A stretch of DNA of 64,000 nucleotides, taken from contig JALMLS010000368.1 in NCBI GenBank assembly GCA_038496445.1, positions 124,001-188,000 on the forward strand, given 5' to 3'. The position numbers and the translations under genes are program-made. A model generated the notes under the pieces. It was not told where the DNA came from. It did no database searches and saw only the letters and a list, made by a program, of their open reading frames with translations. Positions 48,172-59,987 of this stretch are shown here, in pieces; the stretch's first letter is position 1; every line of letters begins with the position of its first letter. This DNA is from Trichosphaerium sp. ATCC 40318 (lineage: Eukaryota; Discosea; Flabellinia; Trichosidae).

Positions 48172-50465
48172 TCATACGTATTTCATACAAATAGTCTTTT
48201 GTTCGCTGAAAAAATCTATGCTGTGCTCGCCACCTTCTCTTCCAATGCCGGATGCTATTGATAAACTAAGCCAAATCCTACAACAGCAAACAAAAGAGTG
48301 CGTACCCTTCATGCCTCCAAACGGGACACGCAGATCGCGCAACAGCCAACAGTTGACCCAAACTGTGCCAACATCCAATGCTTGTGCCACTCTGTGCGCA
48401 CGCTTGCCATTCTCTGTCCACACAGAGGCTGCGAGGCCATATTGCACATCATTTGCCAATTGAATTGCTGGTCAATGTCAATCAAACAAAGGGGAAGGTA
48501 GGGAACGAAGCTTACCTTCTTCTTCAGTGTCAAACGGTGTTATAGTCACTAACACCAATTAAAATAACACGAGTGAGTGAAAAGGGGAGACGGTACCCAC
48601 TGGGCCAAATATCTCTTCTTGTTGTACTCGACATTTCTACAAACTCATTTCAGAAAAACAAGCGCAAAATGTTGTGCCGACAGGTCCGTACATTGTTGAG
48701 TCCAGTTATGATTGTAGGTGAAACAAAATATCCGCCATCAAATGGAGCAGGCAATGACGGACTCGATCCACCACACTCAATCTTACCACCAAGCTCTTTG
48801 GCTAGGGCTATGTACGACAAGACCTTGGCTGAAATACAAAAACAACAAATGAGTACTATAGCTGGCTGCCCAACACAACTGCTTACCTTTGTGTTCCTTG
48901 CTTATAAGCGCACCCATCTTTGTTGTAGGCTTCGAGGGGTCCCCAACAACTAGCGCCTTGGTGGCGGCCACGAATTTTTTGAGAAATTGTTCATAAATCC
49001 CGCGTTGAACGTAGATGCGTGAACCGCACAGGCATATCTCGCCTTGGTTGGCAAAACTGCTTTTGAGCTATAGCAATACATTAATTGGGTTGGCTTGAGG
49101 GAAGATCAAGTACCGAAGTGGCAACACATTCCTCGAGCTCAGCATCATCAAAGATAATATTTGGGTTCTTGCCTCCCAGCTCAAGTGACATCTTTTTGTA
49201 AAAAGGAGCAGCAGCCTGAACATACACGTGTCGTTAGCACTGTTAACTTGAACACCCAAAACCAAGTGCACCTTTCCTATGACCTCAGCTGTTTTTGTTC
49301 CGCCTGTAAACGAAATGCAAGGAACTGATGGGTGTCTGTACCAAATATGTCAATAAAAACATGCAAAAAAAAAAGTAATAGTGGCGGTCTCGGATACCTG
49401 ACCAATGCATCACCAGCCTTACTTCCCAACTAAAAAAAAGAGTGGTTACTGAGATTGATCTCCAACATGTGCGTATATGTATTGTATGTTGACGTACACC
49501 AAATACCATGTTAACAACACCAGGAGGAACACCTGCTTCATTAAACACACTGGCTAACAAGAAGGCAGTCTTGCTTGTCATCTCTGATGGCTTGCATACG
49601 CAGGTGCATCCACACGCCATAGCAGGCGCTATTTTCCAGCTCAACAGGTATATAGGGAGGTTCTAAGAGACAGTGTGAGGCTAGCACAACGAAATTGAGA
49701 ATTTAAGATGACAAGATAGTAAGATGGCAAGTGAATTAGTAAAATTTTACAACAAAGATGTAATCTAATGTAATTACAATCTGAGGTGTACCCATGGAGA
49801 TATCAATCCACAAACTCCCGCTGGTTTACGCGTCTACAAAATAGATTAAAAAAGCAGTTACGGAGCCTCTCTGAGCGATACAGACCGTATAGTTGATAGC
49901 TACATTTTCAATTGAACTTGACATTTCTAAATTCTCCTTAAGACGCCTTCTTTACACGTGTACAACTAGTACCTGTATGCTGTTGAATGCAAGTGGCAAA
50001 AAATCTAAACTAGATTAGGAGCCAGTGTCAGGCAGCGTCTCTTGTGCCTGAAATTTTGTACACAACGTGGAACGTCAACTGCTGTTGCAAGCCACACAGG
50101 TTTTCCGTTGTCCTCAGATTCTGCTTTAGCAAATTCGGCCTATTTGGGTAAAAATGTGTTGAAGTAACAAAATAGCGTTTACCAAACGACTTTCAACAAT
50201 GTCAGCCACTTTATTCATTAGTTTCGCCCTCTCAGCAGCAGTGGTACGCTTCCAAGTACTAAATGCGACCTGTGCCGCCTCCACAGCATTTTCTACATCT
50301 ACGGCACTACTTGAAGCTATCTTCCCAACCACTTGCCCCGTCGCAGGGTTATAGTTATCGAGATATGCACCTTCTACGCGTTAACTGCAATTACAGTACT
50401 GAATTAGCACCATCAACAGGCTCAACAAACTCCCCGTTTATGAAATTAATAATGTGGTCTGTCAT
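48172..50465 (-). CDS. Aldehyde dehydrogenase, ALDH8 / 2-aminomuconate-semialdehyde-dehydrogenase-like
   Basis: ATG 50465 begins MTDHIINFINGEFVEPVD. A very short 37-nt intron restores LDNYNPATGQVVGKIASS. Further motifs: NLPIYLLSWKIAPAMACG, KPSEMTSKTAFLLASVFNEA, GVPPGVVNMVFG, SLELGGKNPNIIFDDAE (general-base Glu), FANQGEICLCGSRIYV (nucleophile Cys) and FGLAASVW-type YGLAASVWTENGKRAHRVAQ. The C-terminus is VNCWLLRDLRVPFGGMK spliced to ASGIGREGGEHSIDFFSEQK, with the stop at 48172. The VNCW(L/M)LRDLRVPFGG and GREGGEHS blocks point to the ALDH8 / hydroxymuconic semialdehyde class (kynurenine-type catabolism) rather than ALDH1/2. An unusual feature is ACGCTCVCKPSE where most members have AAGNTVVAKPSE. 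Confidence 0.9.
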
Positions 50466-50566
50466 GCGTCACGTTTTAAATGTGGTGTATTGTATTTCGA
50501 GATTACGACTTAATACAAAAAAAAATTTGGTGCGTCAAACAATTTATTACAATCAGATCCAACACT

Positions 50567-51214
50567 TTACTTGTCCTTCTTGGCCTCACTCATGTTTTCA
50601 CTGTCAGTTGCAGCATCCTCACGAATGTCACCAATGTAGTACTCATCAAGCATATCTTCAACTGTTTCAGGGTGTTGATCACCAAAGAATCCTTTGGTAT
50701 ATGAGTATAAATCAGTTTTTTAGTGTGACAAGTACCCTCAGTATTTTCACCACCAGCGTTATTTAGAATGGCCAACTCACCAGGATGATCTGGTACGTAG
50801 TCCGTTACGTCATAGCTGCATACGCGTCAGTTTTGGTTAGTATTAGTGCGTGTACACTTTGTTCTTAATTATTAACCAACAATCTGTCTCGGCATTATGC
50901 TTGGCCACTTCAGCTTTCGTATAATACTAGATTGGAATCATTTAGAAACACCTCAACGGGCTTTGGCTTTTTTTTTTGTTGTACCTTTCGCTCACGCCGT
51001 TTTTTTGCTGCAACTTTCGCTAAACTCTAGAGTGAGCCTATAGACAGAGCAATGCTAACAAATATTTTGCTGTACGTTTTGGTTTTGCTGGCTCCTCACC
51101 ACCTTGTAGATACCGAATACCGAGTAATATAGCGTAGGCTCCCAACGAATAAACTACCAACTCCCAAGTAAATAAGCTTGACAGTTGTTCCCAAACAGTT
51201 CTATCTTGTTGCAT
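50567..51214 (-). CDS. N-terminally membrane-anchored cytochrome b5-domain protein
   Basis: ATG 51214: MQQDRTVWEQLSSLFTWELV, followed by a hydrophobic helix (VYSLGAYAILLGIRYL) and a basic stretch (AKKRRERK). The b5 domain is YTKAEVAKHNAETDCW, then YDVTDYVPDHPGELAILNNA with the first haem-ligand His in HPG, then GFFGDQHPETVEDML with the second His, then YYIGDI. It ends MSEAKKDK at 50567. Most b5 proteins are tail-anchored or soluble; here the anchor is N-terminal, as in some fungal and plant b5-like proteins. Likely role: electron donor to membrane-bound redox enzymes such as desaturases or hydroxylases (inference). Confidence 0.85.
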
Positions 51215-51539
51215 CGTTGTACTGTAAGCGCAATACGAGCAGTCTTATCTCGTTAGCGCGACTTAGCAAAAAGTGTCAATACAACAGTCTTGCAAATGAC
51301 TGCGTGTGCTCATAAGCCACTCGCATACGTTATGCGACATAAATATAATGCGAAATAAGACAAACAGTTCGTCAGAAAGAGCAACGAATTTAACAGCACG
51401 TTCAGGTACTAGGCTAACGTTTTTAACGTCGGACTTTGATTTAAGTCCCGTTTGTGCTTGGTGCGCTTAAGGCTGTCTTATCACAGTTTTATTTGAAACT
51501 TTGCGAGAATAATACCAACCACTATAAAGAATACGTGCA
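51215..51539. promoter_or_regulatory. Divergent promoter region between cytochrome b5 and Rab genes
   Basis: This 325 bp gap lies between two outward-reading genes. No open frame or repeat was recognised; both promoters must lie here or in the leaders. Confidence 0.4.
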
Positions 51540-52822
51540 ATGGGTTGTGGAAACAGTAAAGGGAATAAAAGCAAAGGTAAACACCGCTCAAAACTGATAG
51601 ACAGTATTTTTGACGCTTTGAACACTACAATTCTGTTGAAAGCACCCAGTGATCAAGTGCGGGCAGTTTTGGTTTCACTCCGTTGTCGCTTTGCCCTTCG
51701 TACGTAATCTTACCACCAAAGGCCTAGGCTCTTCTGCTCTCAACGTGAGTGGATCTACTTCGAAGCGACCTCCAGCAGGAAACAACAAATCATCCAATCC
51801 TGAATAGTACAGCCCCTTTGGTGTAATCTAGTCTCACATCTTGCTAGTGATTACTTATTCAAGCTTCTACTCATTGGCGATTCAGGCGTAGGAAAGAGTA
51901 GTTTGCTGCTTCGATTTGCAGACAATACCTTTACAGAATCATTCATCAGCACCATCGGTGTCGACTTTGTACGTAGTAGACGTTCCCTTCTATTTTGGCG
52001 TTCAAATTGTATTTTTAAACCAGCCTTTGGACTAGTTTTGGGTTTGCGGCAACACACTTCAACACAGAAATCTTTTTTTTTATTTTTTTTTCACACGCCT
52101 AACGTGTCTTTTTCTCCGCAATTTGCGTCGAGCCGACCTTGATCACGCTGTAATTAACCCTTCCTTTGTAGAAAATTAGAACCATTGAGATTGATGGAAC
52201 CACTGTTAAGTTGCAAATCTGGGATACAGCTGGTGCGTTATCGCGTCGGGCGAGAATTTCTTTTTTTGCTGTTTTGTATTTGGTTTTTTGGCTGGCAACT
52301 TCGTGTGGCGTTGTTTATTTTTGACGTGACAGTGTCCTTGGTTGTTTTTGCAATGACTAGTGAACCACAATATCCTTACAATGTTTTTAGGTCAAGAGCG
52401 ATTCCGTACAATTACGTCCAGTTACTACAGAGGCGCCCACGGTATCATTGTTGTTTACGATATTACCAATCACGAAACCTTCCACAATGTACAAAAGTGG
52501 CTCCAAGAAATTGACAGATACGCATGTGAAAACGTACACAAATTGCTTGTTGGTAATAAGTGTGATCTCGTCAACGAACGTAAAGTCGCCTACGACAGTG
52601 CCAAGGAATTTGCTGATCAACTCAGTCTCATCTTTTTGGAGACTTCTGCCAAAAACTCAACCAATGGTACGATTTATATTGTTTGTCGGGTTTTTTTTTT
52701 TTTTTCTTGCTGTTCCAAGTGAACCCCTACTGCACTGTGTTCTTTTTCTGACTCGTGGTTTTTTAGTTGAAGAAGCATTTACCAAAATGGCCTCCGCCAT
52801 CAGAGATAAATTGGAAGAGTAG
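51540..52822 (+). CDS. Rab1/Ypt1-like GTPase with N-terminal MGCGNSK extension and no C-terminal cysteines
   Basis: Exon 1 at ATG 51540 reads [13 protein letters not shown]. The next exon (about 51728-51806) is Ser/Asn/Lys-rich and ends SSNPE. The donor at 51807 splits a codon that becomes Tyr on splicing to 51848, giving [20 protein letters not shown], exactly the Rab1 start. Other G-boxes: [14 protein letters not shown] (switch I), [20 protein letters not shown] (switch II), [11 protein letters not shown] and FLETSAKN. The protein stops at IRDKLEE (TAG 52820), right after the last core helix, without a hypervariable tail or CC/CXC. The Gly2-Cys3 start fits N-myristoylation plus palmitoylation. 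Known parallel: plant ARA6 (RabF1), a Rab5-type GTPase. Rab1 controls ER-Golgi transport. Confidence 0.9.
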
Positions 52823-53114
52823 AGTAGCCCGTACTTTTAACTTGACATACTACCTCCTCTCCTCACTCTTTCGTACATTTAACAATGGAACAATTTCGTA
52901 CATAAATTGTAGATTATTTTTACTTATTTCGCCCCCTTTCATTTGTTTTAGCGCACAAGTAAACGTTTTTTTGAAATCTAGATTTTGATGCATTTTTTTT
53001 TTTTGCTGTTGCTACACAAGTTTTTTGTTTATTTTACATTTTCCCTTTATTTTTCGTTCCCAAATATTGAGTGGTTTTATAATTATCCCTTTTGAATAGT
53101 TTGCAACGCTTTTA

Positions 53115-54448
53115 TCAAAACATACTTGAATGCCTGTGTCTACCAGTCTGGGCGTGTTGTATGGTGTCTGGCTCCTCTTGGTTGTTTAGCTTGTTGAATT
53201 GCCTCTCTGGACCATACGACACGTTATATTGAAGGCCTGCGTCTGTGGGCAAGGCATTCGCACGTGCTACCAGCGCCAAAACCTCCCAGGCCTCTGAGTT
53301 GTCGACTTGAGTGGCATTGCGCATTATCTTTATTTGACCGTCAGCGTTGAACATGGCGATGGGCGTAGCGACACGGTGTAGCGTCAGTTCCGATAGTCTC
53401 AGGCGTGTGTAGTGAAATAGGTTGTGCTTGATGGCGTCCATTACGTCGTACCAGTCGGCGTCATCGTCTTTTTTGCACCACTCGCAAATACGTTGTATGT
53501 CTTTGAATGGAATCTCAACGTTAAGTCGCTGAATGTTGGCCGTGCTGGGGAGGCTGTATCTGAGCAGTCATTAGCTAATTGGCCAAGTATTTTGTACAAT
53601 GACATGTTCTTATTTTTTCCTGATTAAAATCGAGTGTCATGTGTGCGTACAAGAGTTGAGCGCCATTACGCTGTGGTGGAAGAGACGTTGCCCAAACCAA
53701 TAGTCTAAGAGTAATGCATTAGGAGGAGGTTACGTTGTATTTGCTGTACGGCACCTGTTGGCAATAGCATTGAGCTGGTAGGGTGGCAGCTTGAATGGCA
53801 GCCAAAAGCAATCAAACATTTTCTCGAACCACTCAATTACGGCTGCTGATACAATCTGGGGGATAGGTTAGTGTTTTGCACGACGATTTATGAAGGAACT
53901 AGCCTTGTTGCCTCGGACCATGCCAAATTGTGTGATGTTCTGATCTAACAGGTGCCTTTCAGAAACGTCCTTCACTTGCTCTAGCGTCTTGTCGCCGTAT
54001 TGTATATCGCATATGACAACAGTTGCTCTATGTTCTATCAATTTGTTTGCGAGGTGTTGGATGTCACGTACAGTTGTGCGCCATCCGCAAATACCGCCAC
54101 TTCACTCGCGCTTGATTCTAGGTTTCGTTGGCGTGAAATTTCACGTGGTTTTTAACGTACGTTGGTTGGGAGACGCATGTAATGTCCACGACATGTCAAT
54201 TTGAGCTGAACGGTCTAGGTTTAGCGCTGACTTAACGTGTACCGTGCTAGATTCAACATATTGAAGCTTGCACTGCTTTGGGTTAAAGTTTTGCAATTGA
54301 GCGCGGAAAAGCCTCCAAGATTTACCACATATAACCTCTGAGTAACGTTAGCGCGTAACATGGCAATTATTGCGCCGATTAACGCATTGATGTAACTATT
54401 TGACATCGTACCCTCAAATATACGCTCGTAGTCGCTATCTTCGCTCAT
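53115..54448 (-). CDS. Unidentified multi-exon protein
   Basis: The start at 54448 reads MSEDSDYERIFEG and continues NALIGAIIAMLRANVTQRLY and VVNLGGFSALNCKTLTQ. Later exons: EHRATVVICDIQYGDKTLEQ, VKDVSERHLLDQNITQFGMV, IVSAAVIEWFEKMFDCFWLP, LLVWATSLPPQRNGAQLLYA, and a long last exon with LPSTANIQRLNVEIPFKDI, DWYDVMDAIKHNLFHYTRLR and ALPTDAGLQYNVSYGPERQF, ending near 53115. Exon borders around 54200-54040 are not resolved. No family was recognised. It is separated from TBP by about 280 bp and points the same way. Confidence 0.5.
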
Positions 54449-54729
54449 ACGTTGCAATTTGTGGCATACAATTGAAATTGTAGCTTAATGTAGGCTTGGC
54501 GACTCACGCTTAACAGCATTGGACTAGCTGTTCCTGAGGGACACAAGTACACAATTTTAAAAACGCCTAGTTGTTTACAGGGCGGTTGCGTGTATTTTAA
54601 TGATGATAATAATTACAAAACAATTTCAAAAATGGGCGCGCACAATGTACAAATTGCTGTGTTTGGCCAAACCAAAATAGTTGAGGGGGTAAGCAGTTAA
54701 AAGGTATGATATAAAACCCGTATGCTGCC

Positions 54730-55598
54730 TTATGACTTTTTAAACTCCATGAGTACAGGAAATATGCTCTCAAATGCGTCGTAGATGTCTTGTCTGTCCT
54801 ATGCACTTGGTCAGCCATTTAGATAATACACTTTCGGCCGCGTGTTGTTGTTGTTGTTACCCACCTTTGCTCCTGTCAAGACAACTTTGCCTGACACGAA
54901 TATAAGCAATACCACTTTTGGCTTTGCCATTCTGTAAATTAGTCCAGGGAACAGTTCTGGCTCATACTAATGGGATAATGAGCATCACACAATATGGTCA
55001 AGAGCAGTGTAGTGTCGTACGCTTGAGAATTTACTGTGATCCAAGGCAAGACCTTCGAGACGGATTGCAAATTTGACATCGCAAGATCCAACAATGTTTT
55101 GTAGTTTAAATTCGCTTTGACATGTTAGTGTCAATCAACAATACTCGTAACTGTACTTGAAGCTAGTTGAGAAGCCAATCTTCTGTATTATACGCGCATA
55201 TTTCCTGGCAGCGTACTTTGATCTGTCTTCTGAACGCGCACCTGTGATCACCTACAACCGTAAGATGTTGGCCCATAAGCGTTGTATTGTTTTTGTACCA
55301 TTTTACCTGACGCAAAGATGAGCGCCGTTGTTTTAGGTCTACGGATTCTCATAATAACCGCCGCGAACCGCTATACGCAGTAAGACGTTATGTAGCGCAT
55401 TGACAGGTACCTTTGGGTTGTATTCAGCGTTTCTTGCCATCATTGCTATCTTTTTACAATCCAATTGTGTCCCCAGGTTAACCGTTGATACGACATTCCT
55501 TTAATTGTGCCTTAGGGATTATAAGAAGGAGTAGCGTACTGTATTTCTGGAATTATGCCAGAAGGATGTTTTGAATTGCTGGCAGACTCAACCGACAT
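54730..55598 (-). CDS. TBP: TATA-box-binding protein
   Basis: The start at 55598 gives a short N-terminus [20 protein letters not shown] joined across a 40-odd-nt intron to [20 protein letters not shown], the canonical first repeat. Then [109 protein letters not shown], and the last exon [20 protein letters not shown] before the stop at 54730. Both saddle repeats are complete, so the core is full-length with a very small variable N-terminus. It works with all three nuclear RNA polymerases. It is head-to-head with the ubinuclein gene, with 123 bp between starts. Confidence 0.95.
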
Positions 55599-55721
55599 TT
55601 ATGTACATAAAAAACGTACATAAATTGTTTGACTAGACTGTTTTTGGTTGCGGGCCTGACTTAATAATTTTGAACATTAAATTACACAAACATACGTTAT
55701 AAACAGTTGAATTCCGCCATT

Positions 55722-58188
55722 ATGTCTGGCGATAGGCCAGCACCGTTTGTGTTCTCGTCCAGTGACAGCAATCTCAATTCAACGCCAATTGAGACAACAG
55801 CCGATGTTGCAGACGCACCTGAGCAACAAGAGGCAATAGATAGCGCTGCACCTGCTCAGCCAAAAGAAGATGATGCTGAAGACGCCAATGAGGACGACGA
55901 GTCCGAGGAGGAGGAAGAAATAGACCTCGATGGCGAAGACGAGGAAGTAGACACTCGGCGCGATAAAATAGATCAAAAAAAGAAAACTTGGTGGTTTGTA
56001 TTTGAGGTCAAACCAAGCGAAACAACGGTCGTAGATTGGGAAGAATTGAAGGAATCAGAGCTTTCTGGGAAGGAGGGAAACGAGGTTACAATTTTATTTT
56101 ACACGCAACAAATAGGCGCTCGCACGCCTCAAATTTTACCCTACATACCGTCTCTATTGAAAACGAGCGTAAAATGAAGGCTAGGGGCCACTGTTTCATT
56201 TTTGTTTTTTCATTTTTATCAAAACGACCCCCATTTTAAAGTACTAGCAGGAAATGGACGATTACGCCCTTGGAAATTTAACAGTCAATCGGATGACAGG
56301 GTTAATTCAAAAAATTGAGGTACTAGCACAAAACAACTATTTGGTCACAAAAATGCAAAATGTTCGCATATAAAATTGCTCTTGAAGTTTTTGCCAACAT
56401 TACAAAAATTTTAATAATTTCCCTATTTCATCTAACCCGACATCTTAGGTGTACGGTGAAAGCGAGATGCGTGGCATGGGTTACGATTTAGATGATGGTT
56501 TTATTGATGTATCAGAGCTGGTAAATGCTTTTTTGGTTAAATAATCGTCTAATCACCCAACACCCCAACAACCCGTAAAGCCATCATCGCAGCAAACTGA
56601 CATCACTTGTAGCAAGCAGCAGAGAGGCAAGAGGATGTCGACACAAAATACACTGGCTGGTATATTAACGCTGGCGACCTGGAAGTGCGAAAGAGGTACT
56701 TCAACACGTTTTTTTTGAAAAGCTGAACTTGTATTGGCAATTCCACTTTTGGGTTTTTTTTTTTATTGTTCGTGGGGTGGTGGTGATGGCTAACAAAATG
56801 GTTAGGAAACGTGATGACGAACTAGTACAGGGTACACCCAAGAAGAAGAGACGAAAAGCATCTGCGACGCCCAAAGCCAAAACAGCTGCTCCTGATGAAA
56901 AGCCTTCAAAGGAGGCACTCGAATTGGAAGAATTACAAAACAAGTTCAAGTCAGACCTCGACTTTCAGAGTGCGCACTCCCAAGACTTGTTTTTTCTTTG
57001 CGCTATGCATCTTAACCATGGCAATAGAGGAGCTTGAGCGACTTACAAAGGAAATCAACACGCGCAAGAGCCAACTCAAGCAAACGATTGAAGTGCGTGT
57101 TGGACAGATCAATGATAGGGTAAAGGAGCGCATTGCAAACGCCACCACAAACGGTGCCAAGCTGACTGACAGGGACAGCAAACTAAAGTGGACATGGACA
57201 TCCGAGGCCAAAGCTTTAGTGTTCGACTCTGTTCGGCTTCATCGCACCTTAGTCATGACACACAAAGCCAAAAGGCAAGCAGAATATCATACCTGAATAG
57301 TGTTTTTGTCCGACTAACTCCTTCCTAGGCTACACACCATCAAGGATTCAGGAAGTACAGAAGAGAAGGACTTGAATTGTAGGACTGAAACGTCCAAGTT
57401 TTACACGGAGGTACTATTATTAATTCAGCCTCTTTCTTGTTTTTACCCTTTTTTTGTTTTGGCTCCTCAGCCCTCCCTCACTTTATCTATAGTTGCGTCA
57501 GTATTGGCCAGAAAGTATGATGACAAATTCCAAGTTGCGTGGTATCATAGCGTCAATGAAGAGAAAGATAGAAGACGACAAGAAAAAAGCAGAGGAGAAG
57601 CTCAAAGCGCAACAACAATTGGCTGCAGACCTGGCCAAGAATGGTGCAACCCAAAACGCAGGCAGTCACCAGGATAAAACACATGCTGCGCCACAAACTG
57701 GAGCCAACACTGGCACTGGTCATATGCAGCCCCGCCCTGGGAATCAGCACATTGCACAACAATCGCCACAACACCATCCAACCGTGTCTGGACCTACGGG
57801 TGGGCAGGCTATGCCGCGACCACTTCAAGGTGTATTTTCAGCCAAGAGCCCGTTCCGTTCTGGCGTGGCTGCAACAGCGACAATGCCGATGCATCCGCCT
57901 CAAATGCAACAAAATGCAGTGTCGCCACAAACGTTTTTTCATTATGACACGCACATGTCTACTACTCCTGCCGCCATTCCTAACTTACCAAATCCAACGA
58001 ATCTGTCTCCTTCTCCGCCCTCCACACCGTACACTGGTGTACCCGGATTCAATTCGCCTTCACTGACCTACCACCATCATGGCATGCAGATGAATGCCAC
58101 ACAGAGACAATACTACAGTCCACCCCAACCTTTTGTTGTTGGCGACCAGACCAGATTGAAGCTCAACAATAGTAGTACTACCCAGTAG
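55722..58188 (+). CDS. Ubinuclein/HPC2-family subunit of the HIRA histone chaperone complex
   Basis: ATG 55722 (MSGDRPAPFVF) leads into an acidic disordered region (DDESEEEEEIDLDGEDEEVD). The HPC2-related domain is split over exons at about 56250-56695: YGESEMRGMGYDLDDGFIDV and DVDTKYTGWYINAGDLEVRK, the signature of ubinuclein HRD that contacts HIRA and H3.3. A basic linker (TPKKKRRKASATPKAKT) and a helical middle domain follow (AIEELERLTKEINTRKSQLK; LRQYWPESMMTNSKLRGIIA, with W-P as in ubinucleins). A long Gln/Pro/Met-rich tail ends at 58188. Role: replication-independent deposition of H3.3. The exon around 56090-56180 is the least certain join. Confidence 0.87.
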
Positions 58189-58275
58189 AAATAAATACCC
58201 GCCCTAATTAACAAACACGCTTTTGATAGAAATTGGAATCCACATTTTTAGTGGTTGTATAATACAAGTACATGT

Positions 58276-59718
58276 TTATGCACACAATCGCTTGGTGCAC
58301 TGTGCAAGAAGTCTAAAGAGGTCCAAGTTAACAACAAACTTTGGATAAAAAGGAGCTGTGGTTACCTTTGGTGAGCCCTTCTAGGGCTTGTTGAAAATGC
58401 GCGCCAGTCCCATCTGTAGTCAGGATGTAAGTGTGCTAACACGCTGGGATACAAGGCCAACATGCCACCGCCACCACAGGCTGCAATGTGTTGACGAGAT
58501 ACGCGATACCTAACATGGACTGTCAGTCACTACAATTGCTCAAGGCGTGGTGATCCACGCACCAATCGGATGGAGATGAAACATTGTACATGTCACTTGT
58601 GTGTTTTAGGAATGCCACCACATTATCTGTATTGTGCCAGTGCCCGTATTCTCGACGGGGCATGACGCTAGGTTGCCTGGGCTTAAAGCACCAGGGGTGT
58701 TCTGGAAAGATTGTTTTGAGCGCGTTTTTTATTGACGTGCTGTGACTAGATAAAAACACTGTTACTCGACTGCTACTGGTGAACGTTCCTTACCGTATTG
58801 TGAAGCCACCAGTCAGGTATTTAGACACTTGTTTGAACTTGACAGTGCGCCAGCCATCTAGACATGTTATGGACTCCTTCTCCGCTATGCTATCCAGTAA
58901 GGCGCGTTGGTTGGAGATGTTATCCCAGTAGTTTTTGGGTACTTTTCTAAAAGCTTTGTAGTTAGACTAGACAGAACATAGGTTACGCTTGTCAAACTGT
59001 GACTACTCACGTAAATTTGTCCAGTTGCCATTGTCGGTCTGGGAAAATGGTGGTAAGCGCTCGGCTCAGTGAACTTTTGTATCTACAGCTGTATTAGTTT
59101 CATTGGTTGCTGTGTGTGTTCACCTTTCTAATAAGCCTGCTGCCCCGTGGTTTGCCACATCCTGTCGGTTAAATTTGTACCAACCTCCTGTCGTCTTGAC
59201 ATCCAGACGTTCCGCGATTTTCTCAAACAACTCAGCTTGATTTTCTAGACTATCCCAGTGCCGTTGAGGTGGTTTACTGGGTGGTTAAACACCAATTAGC
59301 ATCTTGCAGTCATGTAAAAAAAAAAAGCAGCCGTGGTTGTACTTGAAGTCCGTAGAGCGCCAGACATGTTCAGGATACAGCATTTTGAGTGCCAAAACAA
59401 GGGATCCGTTGTAGTATCTAGGCGAGATTTGGTACTTGTGTAGCCGCATAAGTCGTACTTGTCCAACAATCCTTTGCCTCCATAAATCCCAATCTATACG
59501 ACACATTTAGCTTTCAGAGGTGATCAAAGGCGTGACCTGAGGGATAGTGACGTTGTGCCAGTCGTTTAAACCGCGTATACCTAATTTTTGAGCCAAATGT
59601 CGTTCAAAAAACCGTTTTTGGTTTGCAATGTCTGACCAGTAGCTGACGCGCACTCGATTGGTATTTTTGTAACAGCGCTGTTGTTCTTCGCTTATTTTGC
59701 CTTGTGATGTGTCAACAT
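58276..59718 (-). CDS. Protein of tandem W...NQ / GG..L / YPEH.W repeats, function unknown
   Basis: About four copies of one unit of roughly 75-80 residues. Each has an opening YW(S/D)x(I/L)xNQ, then an amphipathic helix ending in a LGI / LDV-type turn, a dWyxV element, GGxGLL or GAAGLL, and YxxSLxxALxxxYPEHxW. Examples: SYWSDIANQKRFFERHLAQK; YNGSLVLALKMLYPEHVW; HWDSLENQAELFEKIAERL then NHGAAGLLER; YKSSLSRALTTIFPDRQW; NYWDNISNQRALLDSIAEK; TSIKNALKTIFPEHPW. It ends QCTKRLCA at 58276. From memory, similar repeats occur in hypothetical proteins of arbuscular mycorrhizal fungi and other microbes, but I know of no function. The 5' end may include another exon above 59718. Confidence 0.68.
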
Positions 59719-59987
59719 TGTACACAAATACTTAATACGCCGTGTTTACCCCTGTACGTAGGTTTCTTGCGTGAACGCAAGAAGGAAGCTCTCATTTCTC
59801 GTGTATTTCACTACAACGCATAGTAATGCGCTAGTGTCGTACTCGCTAGGCCGTTTATGATCATTTGACTTGGTAAGAAGGAATGTGGTGTTTGTGTAGT
59901 TAAAGTTGATAAAAGTCATTCCGCGCCGACTTCTTCATTACCAAGGGTAACACAGCTTTTATTTCATTTTTATACAACACAGTGGGG

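Noticed and set aside
52823-52990. Possible extra Rab exon supplying C-terminal cysteines
   Set aside because: I checked donors before the stop (GTAGAG at 52818) and acceptors near 52913 and 52951; none gives a CC, CXC or CAAX ending.
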